From Puffinus mauretanicus (Eukaryota; Chordata; Aves; Procellariiformes; Procellariidae), in the NCBI GenBank assembly GCA_023333565.1, contig JAJKFH010002906.1, positions 1,876,501 through 1,940,500 of the forward strand: a stretch of DNA of 64,000 nucleotides, given 5' to 3'. Below are positions 49,711 to 62,881 of this stretch, one piece after another. The position numbers and the translations under genes were made by a program. Positions within the stretch are counted from its first letter, which is position 1, and each line of letters begins with the position of its first letter. The notes under the pieces were generated by a model. That model was given only the letters and a program-made list of their open reading frames with translations, was not told the DNA's origin and did no database searches.

Positions 49711-49796
49711 TCTCTGTTCTTCTTTCCTTTTCTACTATTGTGAAGAGGTATATTCTCTGTTCTTCTTTCCTTTTCTACTATTATGAAGAGGTATAT
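49711..49796 (+). repeat. 43-bp tandem duplication
   Basis: Bases 49711-49753 and 49754-49796 are the same 43-bp unit, beginning TCTCTGTTCTTC and ending GAAGAGGTATAT. I see one difference (G at 49740, A at 49783). The near identity indicates a recent duplication. Confidence 0.95.
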
Positions 49797-52630
49797 ATCC
49801 TCAGGTCATCGTATCAGGTAGGAAATAGGGACAAAATAGGTTTTTGGTATAAAAGCTTTCTCCTTTCTGGTAGCAATGACCAGAACTGTGGAAGGTACCT
49901 GATTTCCTTCCTTCTGAAAAGACTCGTGATTTTCCTTCCATTTTGAAAAACAGAAACTTAAAGTAGCAAACCCAGCAGCAAACAAAATAACAAACAGATG
50001 AACCATCAGATGAAGAAAATTATAGTCTGACCTCCTTCACGTTCCAGATCCCTCATCTTTCTCTCCTTTACAGATACTGAGTGTGACAGATGATCCTTAC
50101 AGGATTGATCTGAATGCTGGCAAATTCAGACTGTTATGCTTTAGTGGAAGCTCTAATATGAAGACTTTTGAGAGAGCTGCATGCACAATGAAGTGTCTCA
50201 TTTATTAAAATTAAACAAGAAAGCAATTAGAAATGTGTGCAGCTTCAAACATCGTATTGATGGTAAGTATAATAAGCCTGGGCTATATTAGGCTTTATGT
50301 ATTTGATAGATAAATAGCTTGTCAAAACAGCAATGGCATATATTGATCATAATAGACATAATCATATTAATAATGCCTGTACTTCACAGGAAGCAGCCAC
50401 AAGTCTTATCGTTGTCATGGATATACAGAAAATTGGGATCATACATATGCCCAAAACATATGTTCCTTGCAGGCTTATGCATTTTATTACTTGCATTTCC
50501 TATGTAGCTATGCCTTTGCTGACAGATCTCCACATGCAAAGCACTGTCGAGCTGTGTGTATGACTTCAAGACTTTTTTCCCCCTGCTCTCTTATTGCTAA
50601 AATGAAAGTACTGGAGCAGTGACCCCAAGGCTGAGAAAAAAACCAACAGAACAGAGTACGTGCCCTGTAATCCCTGAAAGGATTGATCAATATGGAAAGC
50701 AGAGGTATCCATATTAGAATACAGATATCCGTATGTTGTATGGAAAGACCACAGTGGGAGGTGTACGTGAATAGGAGTTCATTCTACTGTTCTCTAATGC
50801 CATTGACGAAGAGATTGAAGTTTAATCCCAGTTCACTGAAGCCAATAAGATTTGCATTGCTGGTATCAGTGGGTGAAAAACTCTTATAGAGGTTTCAACC
50901 TAAAAAAACAGTCTCCAAAGTGATTAAATTCATAGTTCCTGTTGTTATGCAAATAAGCCTAGAACTGAGTATTAATAATATTGCTATGTGAAGTTCTGCT
51001 TGTTCCTAAAAGACAGCTTAATCAGCCTGAGAAATGTATGAAGTGTCAAAAAAAGTGTTCTCTCATCTGAAACACCTCTCCTTGTGTTGGATTATTTTAC
51101 TAGTGACGTTGAAGTAACTTCAAACTCTTGTTGCACCTTACAACACCCACAGTCAGTGTAGTACCTTAAAAAACAGTTTTGCACACAACATATGCTTATA
51201 ATAGTGTTAAAAGACCAACTAAGCCTCTCTCTAAAATTACTCAGGCTCGTTTTCTACCTATAAGATAATCTTTGGGAAAGTTCATAAAGATTGTCACACC
51301 AGGTTTGGGGGAAAAAAAATAATAATTGAATCAAAAGATGCCTATTTGTATGCATCCACATTAAACCCTTATGTTTCAATAAAATTGTATGACTGTGTAA
51401 TTAATTGGCTGAACACATTTAGTGCCAGCGTCATTTCTTTTGTGGATTATACTGTCATTTAAGAATTGAGATACAAGTCAGCGGTGAAAAGGATTAGCCT
51501 GTCAGCTTCAAAGTTCTCAGAGGCAGTGTTTGTTCATGCATAAAAGGTAGATGTAAATAACTTGTGTAGAGTTAATGCATGATTAGTAATTGTTATCAAC
51601 ATGCTACAGGCATGAACTGCATGCCTCATGAATAACTAACTCTACTGCAGCTATATCTATACAAATCAACAAAGAATATAGCTGTACATTGAAAAGAATC
51701 AGGAGACAGTTATTATTGAAATGTCATTCAGCAATTCTATACTTTCTGCAACATAAACTTTCTAAAGGCACTTACTGCATGCAAAGTGCTACACAGGATT
51801 AAGTACCTGTCCTTATTTCCTCTACTTACATAATAAAAAGAAGAGACAGATGCCTTGCTGTGCAAGTCAAGGCAATTCCAGCTAATAAGAGTTTTAAGTA
51901 TGATTTGGGATTCCTCCTGGCTGACTGCATTGGAAAGATACCTAGATGTTCCCGAGGACAGAAGCGAGGACAGCCTGCAATGTCACATTCAAATATCCTT
52001 TTTGCCCACCATAGTACATGCATTCTGCCTAAATCACACTGCTGATGTGCTTTACTGTAGAGGCTGCTCTTTATTTAAATTCTTCTTGATTTGCACTCAG
52101 TCTGAACAGCTGTCACCTACCTGCTAGACATATGGTGCCAAAGGCCTGCCGGGCAAATTTCTTACAACCTACAAGATGCTCAGTCTCAGTCTTTGGAACA
52201 TTTCTAGCACACTGTCATGTTGTCATAAGGAATTGTGCCTATCCCGGGCTTCAACTCCAAACTGGACATGAGGCCCAAATTTCATCGCATGCCTGCTACC
52301 TAAAGAAAACAGATCCTTTTTGCCTTTCAGACAGCTACTTCAGCAGAGTCTTGGTATAAGGGCTTAGTTTGGTTCTTAGTCTAAAAAATTGATATTCTCT
52401 ACATGTGTGCTGTACTAAGTCATAACTTTAGGATCTGTTTCCTCATCCAGATTCAGCAATTCAGAAAAGGAACACCATCACAATAAATACAGTTTCCGGA
52501 AGAATGTCTGGGTTTTCACACTTAAGACCAGTGTGAAGGATCCATGCAGGTTAAAGGATCTGCCTTAGCAGGTCCTAAAAGGCACTATTCAATTTTCTCT
52601 GAAAATAAAGTTCTGCTACTTTTCTTTCAG

Positions 52631-53626
52631 AAACCCAAAGAACTGGTGATGCCTGACTGCTGATTCTTTGGGTAAGGAGTGAAATGAAGACTGTAAAATG
52701 TAGAAGAACCATTATCTATACAGAAGTGGAAGTCCTGAAGAATGAAAGCACTCAGCAGGAACAACAGGTGCCTGAGACACAAACGCAGGTATGTGACACA
52801 CTATTTAAGGAGACATTTTTCAAGAATAGGGAATGTTGGAGAAAATTAGGGGTTGGAGCAGTCACTTTTATATGAACCCTCTTGACTGAACATACTTCTG
52901 AGAGGTTTGAATAAAATTAAGCACACAAGAAAGGCCATGTCCTCCTAGTTTGAAAAACACCCTTCAGAGTAATCGTAATTATATACTTGGTGCCTAATTA
53001 TTACACTACATGGTTTCTCAGAAATTGTAATAGCAATTAATAATTTCCAAAATAGAAACTTCCAAAAATGTGTTGCCCAGAAATCCCTATAGAAATCCCA
53101 TTCATCCTACAATAACAGCTTGTTATGGAAACAAGTATTTTACACAGTATGTCTGAAATATACAGTGTAAATTACGTACCTTACATCAACATTAAAAATA
53201 AATCTAGTGCTGAAAGTTCAAGAAGCTGTGGTGAAAGCTCTTGTGCTGCTAATTCTTTTTTTTACGTCTAACTGTAAACAGAGATGCCAGAGGTTTTAGC
53301 ATTTGTGGTCATTTGGTGTTAAAGAATATACTGACCTTTTACTGCATCCTTAGCATAATTTTCTCTCCACAGAGAGATTACCCTTCCTGTCTTGAAGTAG
53401 CAGACACTCATACATGCTAATGGATCTGACATCAGTGCTGGTAGAGAGAACTATTTTTATGCTGGAAACAACCTGGTGGTTGAAAAAAATACATTCTCCT
53501 TTTCAGGTTATATCTGATTATTGTTATTTTTTTTTCTTTACATAGGTTAGCTATGATACCAACTTAGGCCAGTCAACAGAGCCATTGCCTTTAGTAGAAC
53601 TATTCATGTCCTTAAGTGTGATTTGA
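52631..53626 (+). other. Speculative two-exon transcript upstream of GLRB
   Basis: Segment A (52631-52788) follows a strong acceptor (TTTTCTTTCAG) and ends at a good donor (CGCAG then GTATGT). Segment B starts at 53546 after a long pyrimidine tract ending CATAG and reaches TGA at 53624-53626; an ATTAAA follows near 53639. From the ATG at 52684 the frame runs 35 codons to the donor in phase 0 and continues 26 codons in B, giving 61 residues. The first part contains IIYTEV, which fits the ITIM pattern. An in-frame TGA at 52654-52656 lies upstream, so no longer N-terminus is possible within segment A. I recognise no protein family, and it could be a chance arrangement or a non-coding RNA. Confidence 0.15.
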
Positions 53627-56600
53627 AATGCTTTGTTTGATTAAAGATTTGTATTTTATGTTAGTGCCTATCTTGAATGTAGTAGTTAAAATCATAGATC
53701 CTGCAGTCACTCTGAATGCAGAACTCAATGGAAATATCCCATTTTGAACTCTAAAGGACTAGGACTGGGGTTTGCCTGCCCAGACAGATATTGTGTCAAA
53801 GAACCATTCTGTTATTCTGTAAGCTATAAAATTGCAGTACTGTTTATACAAAGACCATGCAGTCATTAAATATTTGATCAAGATTGTCAAATGGCAGCAT
53901 AAAAGCAGCCTTGCTACTTCAGAACACAGGACCCCATAGCACAACATTCTGTCTGCAGCAGTGGCCACAGGCAGATGCCTAGGGAAGGGTATGAACAGGA
54001 CCAGCAGATGTTATACTTTACCCAAATACCTTTCCAAACTCCAACCTTTTTCAGCTCAGGGGATTTCTTGATACTGTTTTGAAAGTATATAGACCTTAGT
54101 ATATTAGAACAAGGCACATATCAAGGGCACTGCTGTCCTGCCCCTCCAAGATTAGAAAAAGAGGAATATGGGGCAGCCTGAGTGCGCAGAGGAACCATCA
54201 GACTGCAGAGAAATGGTCTGAGACTGCCTGTTGCAGCTAGGAGGCTAGCATGATGGCTCAGCTCCAAGGACCAAATTCCTGCTGCTGTAGGGCAGAAGAA
54301 TTGGGTAAATAAGAGCCAGAAACCCCAGGCTCTTTATATCATTGTTTTCCTTTGGCTAGAAGTGTATGTGCCTAGGTATTTGTCACAATGTGCACAGGAA
54401 CACAGTTTTTTCTGGTTTTCCCCATTTTCCTCATTTCATAAATTCAAAAAATCGCTCAGGCTTGCAAATAGAAGCGATTTTCCAATCTTCGTCTGAATCC
54501 TTCCCCACTTAACGCCTGGTCTGCCCAATAAAGGTCTGTGAAGAAAGGTCTTAGGTTAGCATGCCAGCATCTGGATCAAAACATACAGGCTTCCAGTGAA
54601 GATCTGCCTGAAGACAGACCGGTCAGTGGCTATTTCTGGTTCCCAGTGCAATGTCTAGGAGAACGTGACTGTTAGGATACCTTGAGTACCTCTCAGAGAC
54701 CAGTCTCCAGAAGCTCTTTTCTGTCTCATCGGAGTCCCTTGCTGCTGGAAGTGCTGCTGGCCAGTGAAAGGCCACAGAGACTGCTGAGACTACACTTACA
54801 AAGGACCCGGCCAATCTCTTTGTGGCTGGCATGTAAACCAGAAACTGAGACCGAGTCATGGTATCGTATACCAACATAAGAAACTGAGTAAAGATGTCAG
54901 CACACTGTACAGTGACACTAGGGACAGCCATCATGTTCTTTATATAGGTCTGCTGGCAGCAATGATGGCAGAAGTCTATCTATCTCTAATGGGCTTAATA
55001 GCATTTATAAGTCACATCAACTTTCCCTAATATTCTGGGAGGCCCCTTTTCTGTTGGCTCATCTGATCTTGCTCCTTACAGTCTGTGGCAATCTGTAGGC
55101 TCTGAATTACTGACATCATTTACTGGCCCCTTAATGGACTAGATGCTGAGGGTGATGTTTCCTGCTGGAAAAGTAGTAGCATAAATAAAATGCATCGGAG
55201 ACAGCTGGTCTCAAAATCGCACAAGGAATACATACTGTCAGTGCTACAGTTACACTCCTCAATTTGTATGTCAGCCGTGAAACTGTGAAGAGAGGAAGAC
55301 AGGTCATGGGCGACATTTTGCTGCCATTCAGCCTCGCCTCAAATGTTTTGCCATGGTTGTTCTCTGCAGCGGCATGCCACAGTATGGTGTGATGCAAACA
55401 CGGCAGCTTGCTGTCCAGAGCTGTTTCCAGCCTTTGCAGCTGCTTCTACATCTCCACATCTCAGGCATACATTGTTCCTCCCCACTCCCAGCTAGACCTT
55501 GGTCCATCTGACCCCAGATTGCCTGGACCTTGCCTACTACACAAACTGTCCTTACCTTAGTCACTATGGTCTCACTATATTCCTCACTCAATTCCTATTA
55601 CGGAGTTTCCCAGTCCAGCATCCCAGCACCCGCTCTAATCTAATCTTAACGACTATTGTCAGCCAGTCCAATCCCACGCTCTGTATCTTGCACGGGGGCC
55701 TGGACAGTAACGCAGAGCATGTGGGAGATATCAGGGCTCTCTCACCCATTGCCAGCATGGGGGACTCGGTTCCAAACTGCCTGGGTGGGCTCATCAGTGA
55801 AGCCTCGTTTGGAATTAAGGACCTCTAGATAAAGCAGTTTTAGACAACTGCCGTAAAGGAGATGAGTAACACCGCTTGGGTTAGACGTTTAGGCTGGCAG
55901 TCACAAGCTAGAGACCTTCCCAGTTGAATGGTGCCTGAAGTGCATTGGGCATCAGGAACGCTGCCTAAGGGAGAGGGAACAAATTGTGGTGCTATGTTGA
56001 GCTAAGAGCTCATGACAAGGAGGTTAAATTAGCACTAATAAGGTTCAAACTAGACCACATTTCCTTGTTTGCTTATGCTGAGATAGATAACAAAGTCCAG
56101 CCTTACTAAAGTCAAATTATTTCACACCTACTTTATTCACTTATAGAGTAGGCTAGCTGCTCTGTCAAAGAATGGTTGACTTGGTGTGTTTTGACAAGCC
56201 CATATTGTATGCTTCTTAGCACCTCATCTTTTAGGTGTATAAAATTTGATGAAACAAACGTTATGCCCTTTCCCTTTCTAGAATTTCACACTCCTCCTTT
56301 CCTCTCTTTTCATGACAGTTTAATAAAATTGAACCAGCATCGGGTTCACAGTTCCAGCATTGTATTTAGGCCTCTTCTCTCCTTTCCTGTCTCTAAATTT
56401 GTGGCTAACTTCCACAAATACTAATAATCAGAGGATTCTCTGAATTTTCAGATCAGTAGCTAGATCGGTCACTCCAAAAATGGAGTGACTTCCTTTTTTT
56501 ATAATCTTCTTAAATCTACTTCAGGTACTGGGCCTTTTGCATAAAATGGATTTAAGACCACTGTAACAATGCTTAACTCTGCTGTTTATTTTATTAAAGA

Positions 56601-57636
56601 CATTAAAATTAACTGAACATTTCCCTTTAATAAGTACCTTGGCTTGGAGCTTTACAGAGATACCGATCACAGCAAAACACAGAAATCTTGAGATGCTCAT
56701 TGTGATGTACTGAGAATGAAAAAGCCACATACAACTGATATTTCTCTATGCGACATGTTACTATTATCCCTGAAATGCGCCAATGAACTTTCCTAACAAA
56801 CCAAACAGAAAGAGAGACCTGTTGACTAGTTCAAAAGCATGGCCAGTCCTTGCTCAGTCACAGTTAACAAAAAAATTCCCTTTTAGTTCATGTGAACCAG
56901 GGTTTTGAGCTTTAGTTATGGAATATCATTGGCAGTGTAGATTAAAGGATTTTTTATTGTTGTTTTTCTTGTCTTTCAAAACAACTTTGTTGCCAGTCAT
57001 TTATTTACAACACAAGTTCAGAGCAGCAGTTTTGTTATTAAAGTGATGGAAAATAAACAAATGCAAACATAGAAGTGTAAAGAAGCGTAGCCAAAACCTT
57101 TTATTAGATTAACCAGAAAATAGGCCACATAAAAGATCTTTATTTTAAAAACGTATTTTTTTCCGTAAAACTAGCCACTGGTGTTTACTGATGATTCACT
57201 CGAAATATGAGCTGCATTTGAACTTTGATTGACAAAACACCCAGACCTGGCCCACACTTTGTCCTGCTCTGACCACACGGCAATTGCCATCCAAAGCAGC
57301 TCCAGCTCTTTCCACCCAGGCATCTCCCATCCAGATCTGCTGGGAGACAGTGCTGCTGGTCACTGATTTTTAGGAAGAAATAATTCCTAGCTCTGAAAAC
57401 ACTGCCTCCTTCCTCTGTCCCAGGTGAAAGCCACACAAAGCTAAGCTGTTTGACTTTGCCTTGGGACAGAGTTGCAACGCTCATATATCCCAGCAGTGAA
57501 TTCAGCTCAGAAGCGATGTCAGGTTTTGTCATCTCCTGAATGAACTTGAACCCTGGCTGGGGTCTAATGTAGACAGTAAAGAAAAAAGGGGGAGAAAAAA
57601 ACAACAAAAAAGAAAGTACAGGGGGAAAAACACATT

Positions 57637-57714
57637 AAGAAAAGAAAAAGAAAAGAAAAAAGGGAGAAAAAAGGAAAAGAAAGGGAAAAAGAGAAAGAAA
57701 AGGAAAAGAAAAAA
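57637..57714 (+). repeat. 78-nt pure purine tract
   Basis: An uninterrupted run of A and G (GAAA/GGAAAA-like units) within a wider purine-rich stretch from about 57577. Mirror-symmetric purine tracts like this can form triplex DNA. A Phe-rich open frame on the minus strand is its artefact. Confidence 0.95.
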
Positions 57715-60700
57715 CCGTTCTTCCCAGAAAGGACCCTGGGATATAAATGGAGCCCCTATACTTGCCCTTTGTCCCCTTGACTTGACAGCTGTGGCTGTCC
57801 ACATCAATGGGGAGAGAGGCTCAGGCCTCTGCCAAGCCTGTTTGTGGTTTTTTTTTTCTGAGATGAGCTAGCAGTGAAGTTACTCTTAGCATTTTCTCTA
57901 CTAAAATGTCCCCAGCACTTCCATGAGACCCACCTTGCTTTCACTGCCTCAGTAAGCATAAATTCTTCAAAAGCTGTTGAACTCAGTGTGTCATAAGAAC
58001 ATTGTGTTGCTGGAGAAAAAAGTTAAAATCTTACCTTTCCCGAATGTGTCTGCCCATAGACTCTTGCTCTCTTTAAGGAACTGAGGCATTTCCTTAAATC
58101 TGGCCAGGTATGGATGTCCATTCGTGGGCATGGACCAGGCTGAGATTTGGGCTTCACCGTTAGGCTGATGCAAATTGGAGACATTCTTTAGACATGTTGT
58201 TCCTCCGTGGTGGCTGAAGATCCAATCCTATTTTAAGGGGCACTAGGGTTGCATTGAGATTACTAAGTGGTGCAGAGCAAAACAGAAGGAACTAGAGTTT
58301 GGTGTGTTGAAATTCTGTATGGTCCTCAGGCTGTATATGCACGTGGTGTCTTTACCAAAAATTTTATCTGTGCAAATATCTGACTGTCGGCACGCATAGC
58401 ACATACATGAAGAGGTAATGTTGCAAGTGAGGTGAGTCAGGGGCACTCCGATGAGTGACCTCAACCTTGGTTCCACCAGGAGGGAAACCATGTCCCAGCA
58501 CGGCAGTCACACACCCTGGCACATCCTGCAAGATTCCACCTGTAAGTGCAAGGCAAATTCAACCCCTCTGGTACACGAAATCAGAAAACTGCAGCCGTTC
58601 TTCCCCCAGAGCAAAACAGTCATTTTTAGTTAACTTCACATTAGCCATTTAGTGTCAGTAAAAGAAAATAACAGTTCTTTGTCTGGTTCTCCCAATGCTG
58701 TGGGATAGGAGTCTACCACAGCTAATGGTTTTCTCTTTAAAGTTAGTGCAGCCACAGTGACCAGTATGTTGGGAATATAATCCCAGTCTTTGCGAATACT
58801 TTTCCTCTTGATGGATAACCGAGAGAAGCATTATACTCCTCCAGCGGTGTTGCTCGGTAAGAAAAACATGACTCTGCACAGGCACTAGCTTAATTTTGAA
58901 TTAATTTTCAACAAATTTGTTTGTTTGGAATTCATATTAAAGTTGTGAAAATATGTTTTTTTGGTCTACAAATGATTACGTCCTTTCCAGTTTACACAGA
59001 AACTGTCACTACCCTGACACCAAACATGTTTCTTAATGGGCTCAATCCACTGTCAGTGAAATCAATGAAGTGCATTCTTCATCAGTCTTAATGGGATTTG
59101 GACAAGGGCCTGTGTTTCTAAATAAAGTCAAATACTGGGCTGATTCTGTATTCGGTTATACCCATGTAAATTGGAAATCAGCCAGTTGGCAACTTCTTTT
59201 TTCTTTCCTTCTCTTTTGTGTTTTGCAGCAGAAAAAAATCCCACTTTATTAGGGTAGAAGAGCAAGATTATAAGGATGAAACTGCAATTGTCTTTTCAAG
59301 TGATGTTATACTTGATCGGTATGCCTCAACTCAAAAGGAGCTTTATAAATTATCCTGAGTTCAGCATCTTGAATAATTTGCAGCAGCCTTAGGGTTGATA
59401 TGACTTAAATTCAGCTGCCCACATACTAAAAGAGACTTTTCCGGTTCTGACTATTGGCTAAGTATAACAATGCTCAAACTATACCTTTTACACGGCACCT
59501 ATGTATAAGGCAGAGCGAATGTGAAGTAAAGCTATCACATCTGTTCCATTCACCCCTTACCCTCGGGGATTTCCCTTCATTTATTTGCTTTGGCAAAACA
59601 AAGAGATTTTTGCACAGTCTCTGGCATCTCCATGTATCTAGAGATATTATAACGCAATCCCTGGATTTGACATACAGGTGGATTATGACAATGGCTTACA
59701 CAGCAGACAGCTTTAAAAGCAAGAATGACAATCTGTTTAGTTTTCAAATAATGGCAGTTTTCTACACAATTCCTCACACATAAAAATGACAGAAAAAACC
59801 CTGTGGTTGAGAAGACGGTGAGCATTGCCAACGACCTCACTCCAGCTACCTCAAAAAAAGGGAAAAGATAGTCCAGTGCCTGGTAACATTTCCTTTCTCC
59901 TCTGTTCTCTGCCAAAACTACCTCTCATCTTTAGCAAACGTTTAGTTCTCATGTTTTGCATCTAGAAAGCTTGATAATAAGTTTCCCCACTTTATAAATT
60001 TTATGAGATTAAATGATTAGCAGCAGACTGATAAACTGTAGTTTCATTCTCTCTCCTTAATTCTCTGAGTTCCTCTTTGAAAAATGATGATTGTCATTAA
60101 AAATCTGATGTCTCACAGGAAAATAATGGCACTTATGTATTCTGCATTGGTAAGTCTCTCCCATATATGAAGATACAGAGGTCAGTTTTGACTGTCTCTT
60201 GCATAACGTGCAGCTTATACAATGAGGAATGGTAAAGAGTTTAAAGAAATGGCCACTTACAGGAAAGAGGATATGACAGAAATCTCATGTAAAATGGAAA
60301 CTGGCGTGGGAGCTGAGCAGACAGAGAAGAGCAGGCCTCTGGGGCGGGCGGGCACTGGTTAATCCTGTAATCCTTTCACTCAGCAAAGAGGCACAAACAA
60401 ATACTCTCTTCCGTCCTTAAGAACATATCTCCGCCAACAGATTCTCCCTGTATTGTTCTGCATTTATCTGTTAAAGTGTTCTCAAAACGCAACGTGATAC
60501 GGGCCTGTTTTCAAACAGGAATAAATGAAGTAAGATAAAAATAAGCTCCTAACTCTTCCCTCACTGCACTTTTCCCTGCTCCTGAGCTAACTGGCAACTC
60601 CTGTGGGTTTCCATGGGAGTTGTAAGCATTGGTAGAGCAACCAGAAAGAGTGCACACAGAGGAAATTACCTTTTCTTCACCACCTTTCACGGCCTCGCCA

Positions 60701-61586
60701 GGCCTTTCATGTGGACAACAAGAATGGGTTTTGTTAAAGACGCCATGCCGGCTCACAGCGCCGCTCAGCTAACTCCACCGGCGATGCGCAGCCCCGTCCT
60801 CTGGCCGGGTTCAGTTCAAACCTTCCAGGCTCCGGCAGATCCAGTTAGGACATTTCGGAGACAAACACAGCCACATTTTAATAATTTTGAAAACGGGACT
60901 GCGCAAGAGGCTCTGCTGGAATGCTTACCAGTGACTTACAGGGGTCAGAGCATGTTTGACAAGGCTCCTGGAAATTTTTTTTTAGTTGTGCTTCAAAGGA
61001 TTTTAATAATTAAATAAAGTGACAGAAACATCAGTATGAAATATCAGTTGTGGGATTATTTTTTCCCCTCCTGGGTATTAATGACTAGTTAGATAAACCC
61101 TAAGAAACAAAGAGTACATATCTTTTTCCGGAAGAGAATGAGAAAAAATTTTGACAGAAGCAGAATTTACAAATACTCTTCAGAATACCTACCTACAGGA
61201 CTGCAGGCTGAGAAAGACATTTTCAGACAGTTGTCATGATGGTGATAAGATATGTCATTGACCTACAAAATGCAGCTTACCAGTTCAAGCTGCCAAATTT
61301 TCTGACTTCTGTCTTGAATGGAATTCAAGAGAAACTAGACCCCAATTAGAGATAAGTCCTACTCGGGCGAAAAGCATTATTGTTTGGGCTGTCACCCTGG
61401 CTGATGGATTTTCGCACTTGCAGGAGTTGTGTTTCACCAGTTAGTTTAGTTCTTTCAGTGATAGTTCACTTTTTAATGGTGTTATATTTTCTTTGAGTCA
61501 CTAGCTGTTTCTTCTTGATTTCTAACCTATTTCTTTTGCTTAAAATTAAAAACATTTTGCTTGCTGCTTGGACTGAGTTTGGCGGC

Positions 61587-61630
61587 ACATATTTAATAGA
61601 CAGTACATATTAAATAGACAGTACATATTA
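61587..61630 (+). repeat. 18-bp tandem repeat, 2.4 copies
   Basis: Unit ACATATTTAATAGACAGT at 61587-61604 is repeated at 61605-61622 with one change, followed by a partial third copy (ACATATTA). Confidence 0.9.
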
Positions 61631-62857
61631 TACCAGCATATGTCCCACCTCTTTCTTATTTAGGGCATTACGCTTACCCTTTCCTCCTATTCAGACCAAT
61701 CAACCCTCCTTTCCTCTTCTTGTTTTCCACAGAAAAAAAGAGAAAGTGATGAATGATGCAGGCCCCACCAGTGACAGAACTTTTCCATATGGAAATACTA
61801 TTTCATTCCAGTGCTTTCTAAGCTACAAGGTAACATTTTCAGAGCCACACATTTTCCGTGTTTTATAAGCTGAAAGAGTTTTTGAAAGATCACAATGATG
61901 GACATATCCCTTATGAAATCTAATTTTTCATTTAACATGACTTGATTTTCTTTATTCAAAAGCTTACAAATTCTGAAGAACAGCTTCTACTGATATGGGA
62001 ATTTAAAGTATCTTTTTGTCTGTATCTTCTTGATTATCTTTAATTGAGATCACATCCGCAAATAATAAAATAATTATTCAGTGCTTAAATTCTATTAGAA
62101 TTAGTTCTTTTTAAACAAAGAAAACAAGGTCTCTTTTATCACGCATGCATTTTAGAGATCCTCATCGGCATAAATCTTTGAATTTAAATTATTTGAAACT
62201 GGTAGATAAAAGTATAATCCCAGATTTCTGTTATATTGGAGGCTGGCTGACTTTGTAACCTTGATAAATAATAATGTGTACTGAGCAGTCCATCCTAGTA
62301 TTCATTGTTGGTCTTGGACTTGGTGCCAAGCATAGTCTTTAATCTGAACTGGAATGTTGTGAGGGACTTCAGGGAAATTTTGCCTGGAGTTCTTTATAAG
62401 CAAGTCCCAAAGGAACATCATGAAAGGAAAAGGATGTGAGAAAAATGAAAAGTGTTTGCCAAATTCCCATCACTACCGACTAAAATTGCATATATTCCTG
62501 ATATCCATGCACACGAGTACTCTGCACTTCCCTGCTTTTAGTATTGAACGCCTGCATCATTGTGCTTACACAAGTAATTATTATTTACTTTCTGGTCCCA
62601 AAAGAAGAAAGGATTTTAAAAATGAAAATAAATCTCTCAGCCAGGTTTTGCCCCTACACAAGAAACACCGGCCACATGAAGCCTCATGAAAGGTTACCAT
62701 AAAAGCTAAAAACAAACAAGGATTACTCGAAAATGCAATTGCTCAACATACCCAGAACTGCCAGAAGCAGTTTCCTCTTTAGGCTATTGACTTCATAGTA
62801 ACCTTACCCAACCCTTCTGAAATTTCCTGGTCAACAAGACTTTTCAGAAGTTTTGTG

Positions 62858-62881
62858 AAAAAAAAAAAAAAAAAAAAAAAA
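62858..62881 (+). repeat. Poly-A run (about 24 nt)
   Basis: Long A homopolymer. It could be the tail of a retroposed sequence, but I recognise no gene upstream and no target duplication. Confidence 0.85.

Larger units (their letters stand above)
46116..52630. other. Intergenic region upstream of GLRB
   Basis: AT-rich DNA with no recognised protein gene. It holds a CATA microsatellite (47114-47167), an A17 run near 49045 and a 43-bp tandem duplication (49711-49796). Short open frames at 48.1-48.7 kb overlap on both strands and look like chance frames in a GC-richer patch. Confidence 0.7.

Noticed and set aside
57529..57807. Phe/Leu-rich frame that looks like a membrane protein
   Set aside because: It is the translation of the purine tract's complement (TTTTC repeats), not a gene.
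62858..62881. Poly-A run considered as the tail of a processed pseudogene
   Set aside because: No recognisable coding sequence upstream and no flanking duplication seen.
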